From a virus, in IMG/VR virus record IMGVR_UViG_3300012985_000006, positions 1 to 64,000 of that record: a stretch of 64,000 nt of DNA; one strand, 5' to 3'. Under the pieces are notes generated by a model, which had not been told where the DNA came from, ran no database searches, and saw only the letters and a program-made list of their open reading frames with translations. Of this stretch, positions 26,718 through 36,300 are shown in pieces (within the stretch, counting starts at the first letter, position 1; the number at the start of each line of letters is the position of its first letter). The position numbers and the translations under genes were made by a program.

Positions 26718-27440
26718 TCAGATGTTTGGCGTGCCGACCGTCGCACTGTTACCAGCGAAACGGAGGGAGAAACCAGAACCTGCAGTGCCGTTAGCCTGCA
26801 CGGGCGATAGCCCCGTGTCGACGAATTCACCATATTGGCTACGTCCATCGAGGATGTCGGTCACCGTAACACTTGAGTTCTCGGTGATGATAGCGGCATC
26901 CGAGGTCGAAGATTTTGAATAGCTGTTGAACCAACAGCCTTCAAAGAAGGTGAACAGAGCTCTGACGGGGGTCAAGAACTGCTCGCCATTCGCCTGCTTG
27001 GACGCATTGGGGGCCGCCTGAATGGTCACACCATCCATATCCTGCTTGGACGAGATCTCAGAGATGACCATCTCTTGCTTGATATCGAACGGCCAACGGT
27101 GGTGCTTGAGAGAGCGGACCAAACCGCTCACGCCACCACGATATCCCATTGACTGAAACAGGTCCATTGTGTTCATCAATGTCTTGTTGACCGTTAGAGT
27201 CATGGGCTCTGTGACGGAGGGCACCAACTCAGCAATCTGATCTCCGAAACCCACACCACGAACCGGATCAATCGTACGGCTTTCGTCCTGACCGAATTCC
27301 GACAAGACACCTATTTGCTTGAATTCCTTGGTGCCTACGATGTAGGAGAACACTTTGTTCTTCTGGGAAATTGCAGCCCTAGTATTAGGGGCTGTACCCA
27401 TTCTGTATATGTAGTTTGCGGCATCAGACGGCTTGGCCAT
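26718..27440 (-). CDS. Tail tube protein
   Basis: 240 aa, ATG at 27440 with SD AAGGAG. A moderate-size beta-rich protein with no membrane or enzyme motif: KNKVFSYIVGTKEFKQIG, then VPSVTEPMTLTVNKTLMN and DIKQEMVISEIS, typical of gp19-like/XkdM-like tube subunits. The usual length is 130-240 residues. The position before two chaperone-type genes and the tape measure is the standard tube position. The tube lies inside the sheath and guides DNA. The sheath gene lies about 6 kb upstream instead of directly before the tube, because a non-structural island separates them. Hairpins flank the gene on both sides. Confidence 0.75.
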   Translation of the reverse strand: MAKPSDAANYIYRMGTAPNTRAAISQKNKVFSYIVGTKEFKQIGVLSEFGQDESRTIDPVRGVGFGDQIAELVPSVTEPMTLTVNKTLMNTMDLFQSMGYRGGVSGLVRSLKHHRWPFDIKQEMVISEISSKQDMDGVTIQAAPNASKQANGEQFLTPVRALFTFFEGCWFNSYSKSSTSDAAIITENSSVTVTDILDGRSQYGEFVDTGLSPVQANGTAGSGFSLRFAGNSATVGTPNI

Positions 27441-27463
27441 AACTCATCTCCTTCACATTGACC

Positions 27464-27482
27464 ACCACCCAGATTGGGTGGT
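27464..27482 (-). promoter_or_regulatory. Hairpin upstream of the tail tube gene
   Basis: ACCACCCA (27464-27471) and TGGGTGGT (27475-27482) form a perfect 8-bp stem with a 3-base loop, just after the stop of the 257-aa gene and about 24 bases before the tube start. There is no U run, so a role in mRNA processing or stability of the tube message is as likely as termination. Confidence 0.5.
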
Positions 27483-27485
27483 TAT

Positions 27486-28259
27486 TCATTTAGCGTTCAC
27501 AAACAAACCATGGAGTTCGTCAGCGCGAGCTGCGAGTTTGGTCAAATCAGCCTTGACCCAAGAAGCAGTCAAATCGGCCTTGAGGATTCCCGCCACCTTA
27601 TCGGCAACAGTCCGTACATCCGATTGAGCCTTAGAAGCGTTGAACTTACGACCCGCTTTGGCCAAACTAGCAATCTTCTGCGAGGTTTCTTCCGACTTGG
27701 CAATAATCTGATTGGCAAGATCGGTGTTGGCTTGATAGGTGTCGAAGGTCAAACCATCGGTAGCCACCTTGTCACCCACCTCATGAACCTTGGGGGCTCC
27801 CAGATTGTAGTAGGTGGTATTCTTTGATTGATTGGGGGACTTGATCTTACCCGCCAGCTTGAACAGCACCTTCACGCCGTCCTGGAGGTTCGATGCCTTG
27901 CGGCTGCCGGCTTCTTTCAGGGCGGCCAAGTGACTCTCAAAAACGCTCAGATCTTCAGAAATAGTGCTCATGGTGGGATTCCTTGTGTTCTCTTCTTGGG
28001 AAACCATAGAAGGACTAACGGCAGACCATCGGGCTCGATGTGGTGCCAATAGCTCCCACATCCGATCCATGTCCACCGACAGTTTGGCCTCTTTCCCAGA
28101 CAGAAAGGTGTCCAGGACTCGCTTGGCTTGGCGCCTATCTACCAAACTAGATACGAATCGTAGAGCCGATATCGGCCCTAGATTGTACCGCTGCCCGTCT
28201 GTTTTGATCCAATCGGTAACGCCATCGCTACCGATCACAACAGTAGTTAGTGTGCCCAT
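27486..28259 (-). CDS. Unknown protein with a strong internal start
   Basis: 257 aa from ATG 28259, whose SD is poor. The same frame contains ATG 27971 (residue 97) preceded by AAGGA with an eight-base gap, a much better initiation site. The full form has an N-terminal part with strands (TVVIGSDGVTDWIKTDG) and helices. The part from residue 97 on is helical (EDLSVFESHLAALKEAG, ADLTKLAARADELHGLF) with a basic middle. Either two forms are made from one frame or only the 161-aa form is the main product. Family not recognised. It is the last gene of the small non-structural island before the tail tube. Confidence 0.6.
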   Translation of the reverse strand: MGTLTTVVIGSDGVTDWIKTDGQRYNLGPISALRFVSSLVDRRQAKRVLDTFLSGKEAKLSVDMDRMWELLAPHRARWSAVSPSMVSQEENTRNPTMSTISEDLSVFESHLAALKEAGSRKASNLQDGVKVLFKLAGKIKSPNQSKNTTYYNLGAPKVHEVGDKVATDGLTFDTYQANTDLANQIIAKSEETSQKIASLAKAGRKFNASKAQSDVRTVADKVAGILKADLTASWVKADLTKLAARADELHGLFVNAK

Positions 28260-28307
28260 GCCTACTTGTGGCGGGGCACGAAAGCTCTATTGGGGGATCA
28301 CAGACAA

Positions 28308-28454
28308 TCAGAACGGAAAGTCGTCTTCATCCAGCTCGATATCGGGAGTTTTGGATTCCGACACCAGCCAAATGCACGGACGAGGGTCTTCACCCATTTC
28401 CTCGATGCTGACCTTCTCAATCAACTGTTCCATGTCAGGTAGAACGGAAACCAT
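28308..28454 (-). CDS. 48-aa acidic protein with an SSB-like C-terminal tip
   Basis: ATG 28454 to TGA 28308, 15 bases after the stop of the 277-aa gene. The N terminus is a short helix (MEQLIEKVSIEEMG), followed by CIWLVSESK and an acidic end, DIELDEDDFPF. The last residues closely resemble the conserved C-terminal tip of bacterial single-stranded DNA-binding proteins (DDDIPF in E. coli), which binds RecQ, PriA, exonuclease I and other repair partners. No OB-fold is present, so it cannot itself be SSB. The nearby helicase gene makes a role in recruiting or blocking SSB partners conceivable (inference). The SD is weak. The internal ATG at 28433 is an alternative start. Confidence 0.5.
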   Translation of the reverse strand: MVSVLPDMEQLIEKVSIEEMGEDPRPCIWLVSESKTPDIELDEDDFPF

Positions 28455-28469
28455 GGAGATAAGTTAACC

Positions 28470-29303
28470 CTACAGGCGAATCAACAACTGGGTCAAGGCC
28501 GAGATGGGGATCAGCGTCCCATTAGGAGGGGATCTGAGCCATAAGCCATCGGAGACCCATTCTGCGGGCTCCCCCATCGAGTCTTCCGCATCATTGAGGG
28601 CTTGGGCCGCCATCAGTAGGTTGAACGTCAGATACCCGCTCTTGCGAGCTCCTAACACCATCCTACGCCCAGTCTCTTTATGCATGGGGCTAAAAACGGC
28701 TCCTCTTAGATACCCCTCCCGATACAGTTCTTCCCAACCGGCTTCCAAAGAGCCCTGCCCCCAACGCTCAACTTCCGCCAAAACGAAGCCGTTCGTACCT
28801 CGGTCGATGATGTTCGGGTGAGCGTCGTCTGCTGTCAGAGCTGGAAGGCCCCCATCACCTACATACTGGTAGATCCACTCCAACACCGTATTGAGACGCA
28901 CCTCAAGACTGCTTTGAGGAGTGTCAGATAGATAGGCCCTAAGGAGTCGAAAGAATCGTGCCAAATCTCGGTCGATGTGGGCCATTCCACCCACACCATA
29001 TTGGTCCACCAAGTCGACTGCCGCCACCAGGCCAGGGATCGACGGATTGATGGCAATCTCTCTTTTGAGAAAGAGAGCGATGGCAAAAATGGTCCCTAGG
29101 TTGGCCAACCCTCTTGACACGAACACCAGGGGGAAGGGCCGCCCCAAGATCAAGTCTCGATGGAATCTAGGCAGTTCGAGTAGTTGGTAGAGAGCTGTCT
29201 CAGTAGTGGGGTCCTCAGTTGTGAATTCCCCAAACCCCACCACCGAATTGACCACCTGAGGTAGATTTGGATCCAGAACTACCTTAAGGTCTATAGATTC
29301 CAC
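28470..29303 (-). CDS. Conserved phage protein of unknown function
   Basis: 277 aa, GTG start with SD AGGTG. A globular alpha/beta protein; segments such as RPFPLVFVSRGLANLGTIF, NIIDRGTNGFVLAEVERWG, REGYLRGAVFSPMH and RRMVLGARKSGYLTFNLLMA look well ordered. I cannot name the family and see no certain catalytic motif. It lies downstream of the helicase and the 218-aa gene in a non-structural island inside the tail cluster, so a link to DNA or nucleotide metabolism is possible but not shown. Confidence 0.65.
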   Translation of the reverse strand: MESIDLKVVLDPNLPQVVNSVVGFGEFTTEDPTTETALYQLLELPRFHRDLILGRPFPLVFVSRGLANLGTIFAIALFLKREIAINPSIPGLVAAVDLVDQYGVGGMAHIDRDLARFFRLLRAYLSDTPQSSLEVRLNTVLEWIYQYVGDGGLPALTADDAHPNIIDRGTNGFVLAEVERWGQGSLEAGWEELYREGYLRGAVFSPMHKETGRRMVLGARKSGYLTFNLLMAAQALNDAEDSMGEPAEWVSDGLWLRSPPNGTLIPISALTQLLIRL

Positions 29304-29321
29304 CTCTGCACCTACACCAGA

Positions 29322-29978
29322 TCAACGGCTGTAGTCGTAATCATCGGCATAGCGGCTGCCCCCGCTGTTCTTCAGAAGATCAATCAAAGTGGCGGCTTGA
29401 CGGATCGACAGTTTGCGAAGATCGTCTCGCGTGAACGGCCACTTCAAATCAGGGAACATCTTGGCGTAGGGTGCCCACTGTTCTGCACTACGAATCCTTG
29501 AAGTGAGGAACCCCAAATATTTGAGCTGAGGATCAGTCGCTCGGGGGCCGCCAGAAGGAACCGGTGCACTGGTGGACGGTTCGGTCGTCTTGGGGGTCTC
29601 TGGAGACTTGCTGCCGCTGGCATCCCAGTACTCAGGCTTTTCCTCATAAGCCTCAATTGCGTCTTCAATGCGGTTCTGAAGAGAGTTTTTCCAGCCCTGC
29701 GTTCGCTTGACGATGGGAGCCTTGCCTTTCATCAAAGGCCTGTTGGACTTGACACCCATCATCTGCACACGGATCGCGTCTTCCCCCACCCCGGCTCCCA
29801 TATCGGAGGACTTACGGATTGAGGTCCAAATCCTCAGATGGACCGCATCACTTAGTTGGAGGTCGTAATAGTACTCCCCTCCATTTGAGTGTCCTTTCTG
29901 AGGACGGAGCGCACGGAAGCCCCGCTTGAGAAAGGTTTCCATGTCTTGGAGAGTGACTTCAGTGTATTGAGCGGCCAT
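29322..29978 (-). CDS. Conserved protein coupled to the helicase, function unknown
   Basis: 218 aa, ATG overlapping the helicase stop (TGATG), so the two are translated together. Residues 1-115 form one domain with FLKRGFRALRPQKGH, a LRIWTSIRK strand, GVGEDAIRVQMMG and KAPIVKRTQGWKNSLQNRI. A Pro/Ser/Thr-rich linker (residues ~120-145) leads to a small helical C-terminal domain (DPQLKYLGFL, DLRKLSIRQAATLIDLL). The coupling to the helicase suggests that the product helps it, for example in DNA binding or loading. No direct evidence of enzyme activity was seen. Confidence 0.6.
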   Translation of the reverse strand: MAAQYTEVTLQDMETFLKRGFRALRPQKGHSNGGEYYYDLQLSDAVHLRIWTSIRKSSDMGAGVGEDAIRVQMMGVKSNRPLMKGKAPIVKRTQGWKNSLQNRIEDAIEAYEEKPEYWDASGSKSPETPKTTEPSTSAPVPSGGPRATDPQLKYLGFLTSRIRSAEQWAPYAKMFPDLKWPFTRDDLRKLSIRQAATLIDLLKNSGGSRYADDYDYSR

Positions 29979-32900
29979 CAGGCATCCATCCCATCATGAG
30001 GTTGCCAATCAACATTGCTTACGTCGAAAGCTTGCTTTTCATTAGGCTCTGCCGGCTTGATATTTTGACCCAAGTTGAGGCCGGCCTCGTACACGAATTC
30101 GCTAACTCCGCCTGCCTTGCCACCCACACTACTGGGGCAGACGATCGTCAAGTTCTTCGCTGCCCTCGTGATCGCCACGTAAGCCAGACGACGCTCGTCT
30201 TCCAACTTTTGCTCCACTTCCTCTGGAGGTGGTGGTTCTTCCCCTGGTTTGACGATCGGCACCATGGGGAATTTGCCGGCCGGCATAGCCACGAACACGG
30301 TAGGCCACTGAGCTCCCTTGGTCGAGTGACACGTGCCCAGATAGACACCTGGTGGAGGAGAACGCTTTTCTGGCGGCAAGGCGGACTGTTCCTTGTACCA
30401 CTTGGTGATGTCGGTACGTAGATCCTTCATCTTGGAAGCGTAGCGTTCCATCTTCTGCTTGAACCCCATGGGGGTGGTGGGCGGGTTCAGTTCATCGTCC
30501 TCATCCGTCGGATCGGGCAACGCCAACTGGTAGAGGAACGAAATGTTACCCAACCCTTGGGTGCTGTCTTCCTCGTCATCCTCATCTACCGCCTCGTCAT
30601 CGTCTGCAGAGGTGGAGTTTTTCAAGTCAGCCTGAAGAGACTCACGGAACGACTGTTCGACGAACGCCCCACCAACGATGCCCGTGCCTTTGAGACCCAA
30701 GATATCGTCAAACAGATTCTTGGTAGTGTAATCTGGGTCAGTAGTCAGGGCCTTCATTTCCTGCAAAGATTGGGCCAAGTCTTCGATCTTTTCTTCGAAC
30801 TTGAAGGCTTTTCCAGAACGGGTCAGTTTGGCCAAAGCGTCCACCAAGTGACGCACAAAGGACCGATCCTGAAGGGCCGTCATCGGATTGATCGACTTCA
30901 CGTCAACGTCTCGTTGACGTGCATAGGCAGAGAGTGCCGCTTCAACCGCCTCAGGCGCTTTCTTGGGGTCGGTCAAGAAGAATCGGCGAGGCTTGTTGAT
31001 CGCATTGCCCAACGCCTTCTGCATTTTGGTGAAGTCAGAACCAGTCACCAACTGCACGTACCCCAGCAAAGCAGTCGTCTCTGGAGACCCCAAGAAAGAT
31101 GATGCACCCTTACGGGCATACGGAACTCCTCGAATGATGCAAGCAGTCTCGTAGGCGTGAAGTTCCTTGTTGGTTCGGGTCAATACCGCGTGGTCTGTCA
31201 CATTGGCACCCAAGACGAGGTTCTGTTTGATGCCCTCTACGACTCCCAGAGCCGCCCCCGCCTCATCCATAGGAGTGACTACCTGAATGCTACCGGAACC
31301 ACGAACCTTCTGAGGGTTAGGCACCGATTCCATCTCAATCTGGCCCTTATTGTGAGCGATCAGCTTGTTGGCAGCATCCACCAATTCAGGTTCGCAACGG
31401 TAGTTGGTGCGGATTGAGCGGGTCTTCCAACCATCTTCCTCACCCATATTGATGAACAATTCGGAGCGAGCCCCTTGGAAGCTATTGATGGCCTGCTTAT
31501 CGTCGCCCACCACCCAGTAGGATTTGCCGTCAGATCCATCGGTCACGTGTCCAGCACACAGATCCAAAACCTCTTTCATGACCGAATTACGGTCCTGGGC
31601 TTCATCCACAATGATGTGGTCGTACATCTTCTGGATGGTGATTTGGACCCTGGGTTCACGCTTCAGGATCTTGAGAAAGGTAGACAACATGTCGGAGAAG
31701 TCGCCCAACGGGATGTTGTTTGGGCGCACCTTTGTCATGAAAGATTCGTAGCTCTTTGAATGGCAAACGGGTTTCCAACCAGGAATCGAACCTTTGAGGC
31801 CTTCGTACATCTCATACCAAAGAGCTGCATCCCTTTCTGAGGAGGATCGTGCTTTTGCGGCCGCTTCGAGGGGCGTAACGTGGTTTCCCGCCCATTGAGC
31901 TTTCAGCAATAAAACAGATTGAAGCTTCGGAATTGGTTTCTGTTTCCCGTAGCAATCCTCCCAAATATTCTGGACCGCATAACCGATCTTCTTACCGTCC
32001 CCAATGAAGCCGTTGGGGCCGTTCTTCAACTGTCCCATGGTGACCTTCTCAGCATTGGTGCCGTACTCACCAATGAAGCGTTTGAACAGAGAGTGCATGG
32101 TCCCTACACTCATCTGTTGGAGCGACTCACCGCCCACCGCTTTTCCAAGACGCTCTTTCAGCTCCTCAGAAGCCTTATTGTTGAAGCTTGTCACCAAGAT
32201 TCGGCTAGGTAGAACTCGACGTTCTTTGATCAGGTATTCGACACGAGCCACAACCGTAGAAGTCTTACCGCTACCCGCACCGGCCGCCACCCTCACTTTG
32301 CCATCCGTCAAAGCGGCGGCACGTTGCTCGTCGTCCAAGCGGCGCAAAGGAGTGGGGATGTTCTGTGGTTTGGACGGGTCACTCATCGCCGCAGTAGCGG
32401 CCGCTACCGCCACGCCAACCACTTCCGAACGAGTGGGAGGCTCATCAGATTGAGAATTGATCTCAAGCGATCGTCTGGCTGCGTTGGTGGCCTCTCGCTC
32501 AACCGTATCCAACAGTTCTGCTTGAGCCTCTTGAGATTTGAGCGATTCATCCGCGCCAGAAGCGGCGATCTGTTGCACCTGATGAATCACCAGTTCGGTG
32601 GAGGTTTCTCCAGCCTCTCTTGAGCCAGCGTCTACCGCACTAGGAGCGGCCTCTCCCGAACCTGCCACCTTGGCCGCCAGATCTATCCAAGCCCGCATAC
32701 GAGTATTTCGCATCGGCAAAGCGGCAAAAATATCGAGCGCACGATCGGCATCTTCCAACATCGACGCACTGATGGCTTCACGCACCTGACGGATGTATTT
32801 GGTGGTATCGAAGATACCCTTCATGGTCGAGGGACCGCCACGAGAAAGCAAGGTCCGGAACTGGAGGGCTCGTCTCGCCACTCCATTCGCGGTAGAGATC

Positions 32901-33169
32901 GAGATATTGATCGCCCGATTGAGCATCATCTTGTGGGTGGGCGAGGGCAAGTGATTGTCAAGGTAAGACTTGATCGAATCTAACGAATGATCGGCCAGAC
33001 GAAGGATGGTGACCCCTTTCCGGATCGTATCCCCTTCCAACTGGTCTTGGCCCGTCGTTTCCTCCGAATACCTCAGATAGGTATCCAGTGCGAACAGAAA
33101 GATCAAATACTCGGCTACTTGGAATTCGCCAATCAGCTCGTCTTCGCTCGTTTCAGCCCAACGTTCCAT
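29978..33169 (-). CDS. UvrD/PcrA-type superfamily 1 helicase with long N-terminal extension
   Basis: 1063 aa, ATG at 33169. Helicase motifs in order: Q-motif LDDEQRAAA (~278), motif I AGAGSGKTSTV (~296), motif Ia LVTSFNNKASEELKERL, motif II IIVDEAQD (~525), motif III VVGDDKQAINSFQGA, motif IV SIRTNYRCEPELV, motif V CHSTKGAQWPTVFV, motif VI LAYVAITRAAKNL (~1010). These are the ATP-binding and translocation residues of 3'-5' UvrD-like helicases. Residues 1-265 are an extra helical, Ala/Ser-rich region with no recognised fold. Residues ~835-935 include an acidic insert (STSADDDEAVDEDDEED). A strong terminator and its own upstream element separate the gene from the sheath gene, so it is probably expressed independently, for replication or repair. 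Confidence 0.93.
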   Translation of the reverse strand: MERWAETSEDELIGEFQVAEYLIFLFALDTYLRYSEETTGQDQLEGDTIRKGVTILRLADHSLDSIKSYLDNHLPSPTHKMMLNRAINISISTANGVARRALQFRTLLSRGGPSTMKGIFDTTKYIRQVREAISASMLEDADRALDIFAALPMRNTRMRAWIDLAAKVAGSGEAAPSAVDAGSREAGETSTELVIHQVQQIAASGADESLKSQEAQAELLDTVEREATNAARRSLEINSQSDEPPTRSEVVGVAVAAATAAMSDPSKPQNIPTPLRRLDDEQRAAALTDGKVRVAAGAGSGKTSTVVARVEYLIKERRVLPSRILVTSFNNKASEELKERLGKAVGGESLQQMSVGTMHSLFKRFIGEYGTNAEKVTMGQLKNGPNGFIGDGKKIGYAVQNIWEDCYGKQKPIPKLQSVLLLKAQWAGNHVTPLEAAAKARSSSERDAALWYEMYEGLKGSIPGWKPVCHSKSYESFMTKVRPNNIPLGDFSDMLSTFLKILKREPRVQITIQKMYDHIIVDEAQDRNSVMKEVLDLCAGHVTDGSDGKSYWVVGDDKQAINSFQGARSELFINMGEEDGWKTRSIRTNYRCEPELVDAANKLIAHNKGQIEMESVPNPQKVRGSGSIQVVTPMDEAGAALGVVEGIKQNLVLGANVTDHAVLTRTNKELHAYETACIIRGVPYARKGASSFLGSPETTALLGYVQLVTGSDFTKMQKALGNAINKPRRFFLTDPKKAPEAVEAALSAYARQRDVDVKSINPMTALQDRSFVRHLVDALAKLTRSGKAFKFEEKIEDLAQSLQEMKALTTDPDYTTKNLFDDILGLKGTGIVGGAFVEQSFRESLQADLKNSTSADDDEAVDEDDEEDSTQGLGNISFLYQLALPDPTDEDDELNPPTTPMGFKQKMERYASKMKDLRTDITKWYKEQSALPPEKRSPPPGVYLGTCHSTKGAQWPTVFVAMPAGKFPMVPIVKPGEEPPPPEEVEQKLEDERRLAYVAITRAAKNLTIVCPSSVGGKAGGVSEFVYEAGLNLGQNIKPAEPNEKQAFDVSNVDWQPHDGMDA

Positions 33170-33174
33170 GCTTG

Positions 33175-33187
33175 TCCTATAACGGCT
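33175..33187 (-). promoter_or_regulatory. 13-base element at the helicase start, shared with the 215-aa gene
   Basis: The minus strand reads AGCCGTTATAGGA, ending five bases before the helicase ATG. The identical 13-mer ends two bases before the ATG of the gene at 63073-63720. Its 3' end supplies an SD (AGGA); the rest may be a phage promoter core or an mRNA leader signal. No convincing -35 box was seen at either place. Confidence 0.4.
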
Positions 33188-33248
33188 AAGAATTCCGAAA
33201 CTTTAGCCTCGCAAGCTAGATTTCAGATAATAGAAATACACCAAAAGC

Positions 33249-33283
33249 AAAGGGTCGGATACTCGTTTGAGCACCGACCCTTT
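33249..33283 (-). terminator. Rho-independent terminator of the sheath gene
   Basis: AAAGGGTCGG (33249-33258) and CCGACCCTTT (33274-33283) form a perfect 10-bp stem; CTC/GAG pairing can extend it into the loop. In the minus-strand RNA the stem ends in CCCUUU followed by GCUUUUGG. It begins 22 bases after the sheath stop codon and separates the sheath from the helicase. Confidence 0.8.
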
Positions 33284-33305
33284 GGCCTAATCAGACGCTA
33301 TCTTC

Positions 33306-36300
33306 TCAGATGCGAGCTCTGAGGTAGAACGTCATCTGGATGTACAAGAGCGGGAAGATTGGCTGGTACCAAGCTTCGAAGTCCATAACCGTCGGGTCGA
33401 TGGGGTTGATGGTGGCCGAGATCCCCATCCAACCACCGACGATCTCAGCTTGAACCAACTGCTTGAACAGGGCCGTCATCGAGACCTCAACCTCACTAGT
33501 GCGGCTAGCGAGGAACTTGGTACCGATGAAGCTGTCCAGAGCTACGCGGCTTTGCTGCTGAACGTAGTCGCCAATCTGAGTGACGGTCGGCAGACGCTTC
33601 AAGATGTCCGACATATCGGTCGTCAAACCTTGGCGGATACGGATCAAAGGATCCAAGTCCTCCAAGAGAGTGATGCCAGCGACCGCCGTTTGATTGGCCG
33701 TAATCGGATCCAAAATCCGAGGAATACGGGTGAACCCTTGGATGCGACGACGGGTGTAGGGAGTCGCCACATCGACGGCTGGTGAACAAGCCGCGCCCGC
33801 AATAGCGGCCGCGATGAACGAACCATCCACCAAAGTCTCGTAGCTGGCACCCAACTGATCCGAAAGCGTGATGACCGCACTGTCGGGGTAGAAAGCCATC
33901 ATACGCTTCGAGAGCAAGCTCCTGGCCACCGATTGAGCAGTGGTTGGAGTGGTGCCCGACGAGAACCCGACGAAGCCCATGCGTTCTGACTGGTTGCGCT
34001 CATTAGACTGAATTTCACAGTGCTGCATGAGGGCCGCGAAAACCGTGCTGCTTCCCGTTAGAGGCACCAACACATCCGGCTTGACGTTACCAGGCAGAGG
34101 GATCGAAAGCTCACTGATCGCTTCAATGAAGTCTTGATCGCTAGCTTGATTGGTGTTTTGAACCTTCAGCACCTGCTTGATACCCACCAACACGGCTCCG
34201 TTGAGGATCATCAGGTAGGCACCCAACGTTACCTTGTTCTCAGCCGAGAGAGGCCCGAAATTGGCCTCCACAGTCTTGAACTGTTGATAAAGTTTGGTCG
34301 AAAAGTCCTGCTTCCTGAAATTGTAGGTGACGAAGTAGAAGTCGCCTATCGCTGGTTCCAGTCCAGAAGGATTGAAAGTGTTGACAGTAGCGGTGTCGTT
34401 CACCCCAATACCAACCGTGTCGGTAACCACCGTTTCCAAACCTGGAAGCGACAAGTACGGAACTGCTGGATTGACCTTCCAGGTTGGGGACACTTCCAAG
34501 GTAAAGAAGCCTGAAGAAGTGTAGCTGCCGTCTGTGGCAGGCAGTACGGTGAAACGTAGCCCCGTCCTTGCATCTGTGTAGGTCTGACCTGGGATACCAG
34601 AACCAGCCGAACCGCTTGCATTGTTCGAGCTGACAGTGAACTTGTCCTGAGCATCAGCACCATTGTCACCGCTAGTTCCTGGAACGATTCCAGTTCCAGT
34701 AGTGGGGTTGAAGGCCGAGGCCGAACCACTGACAAATACGATGCTTGATGTTGCAGCACCGACCGTCAGAGACTCAATGGTCACATACTGTGAGCCATTG
34801 ATGGTGCTGACGTACGCCACACCGCGGGCCGAGAAGCCTGAGGTAGCGTTTAGGGCATCCACCACCTCAGAAGCCGCAACTAGTGTTTGGCTAGCTGTCG
34901 CATCATCAAGGAAGCCCAACACATCGTTGGCCGAACCATCCAACATCACAATGCTGGAGCTTGGATCCGCCACTGTGCTGGTTAGACGAATCTTGTTCAG
35001 GTTGCCCAAAGTACCCGCTGAAGCAACACCTGTCAAACCAGGGGTGCTGTTGATGGCGGTCACCACTGAAGAAGCCGTAACCGCGGCACCTGCTGGCAAG
35101 GTCGTGGTGTAGTCGATTCCGTTTAGACGGAAGGTCAACACATCGTTGACACCAGAGGTGATGTTGAACGGCCCTGCAATACCACCCAACATGGTGGCTG
35201 GCTTGTTGGTGGCTGTGGGAGTGCCTTGAGCCGATTGGAAGGTGCTGAATCCAAGCACATTCTCGACCGTACCTTGACGAATCGCCACAGTAGATGCGTT
35301 ATCAAAACCACCAGGCAGTGCGCCAGGAGTAGTGTACGATTTGATAACGAAGAACACATCACCGTTTGTACCGTTCACCTGAACAAAACTTGCCAAGGTG
35401 TTGGGAGCGGTGCCGCTGAAAGCGCCGTTGGCATCAATCGCTGCATTGATTTCACCAACAATTTGTGTTGGTGTTCTAGCGCCAGCCGTCAATGTCACCG
35501 CCACATTCACGCCATCGACCGTAATGTTGAAAACATTGGCGGGAGAGGCTGGAATGGTGATCGAATTCGATCCGCTGGTGGGGGTTCTGGCTGACACCAA
35601 GTAAGCCGGCACAGCTGTGGTCAAGTTGGTAACTAGGGCGTTACCATTGATGGTGGTTCTCCAGTTATTGCTGTAGGTCTGGAAGAACGAGTAAGGAGCT
35701 GCTCCTAGGTTGGTATAGATGGCATTTTCGGCCAAAGTAGACCCAAACGTCACAGTGACTGTTTCAGCAACAGGAGTGCCGGCGCCCGTGTGGAAGCCGT
35801 CCGTCACTTGTTCTGAACCGCGAGGCCATTGAACAATCTCAGAAAGGCCAGACTTGGTTCCGAAGCGAACCTGATAAAGGTTCTTGCCTGTTGTGGTATC
35901 AAGCACTTCGAACTGACCCGTACCAACCGGACCCGTCACCTTGTTGGTCAGGATGAACGTGTCATCCGTCAAACGGCTGTACCAGAAAGTCGCATACGCC
36001 TTGTGATCCGGGGGAACAGGGTTCTTGAGAGTGATCTTGCGATTCTCCCCATCAACCACCGTCACCACCGCCGCCGCACGGCCCAGCGCATCTACCAAAT
36101 CTCGGCCAGTGTGAACCGTCACCAAGTCAGGACGATTGGTATCCAGACCATTGCGGCCGTTCGATACTGCACCATAGACCGTTGCCCCAAGGGGCGTGTC
36201 ACGTCCGTTACCTGTGGTCGGCACCTCAGGTAGGAGGAATTGGTTCGAAGACACCAAAGCAGGGATGACCGTCGTATCCACGACACGTGTGGCTTCCACC

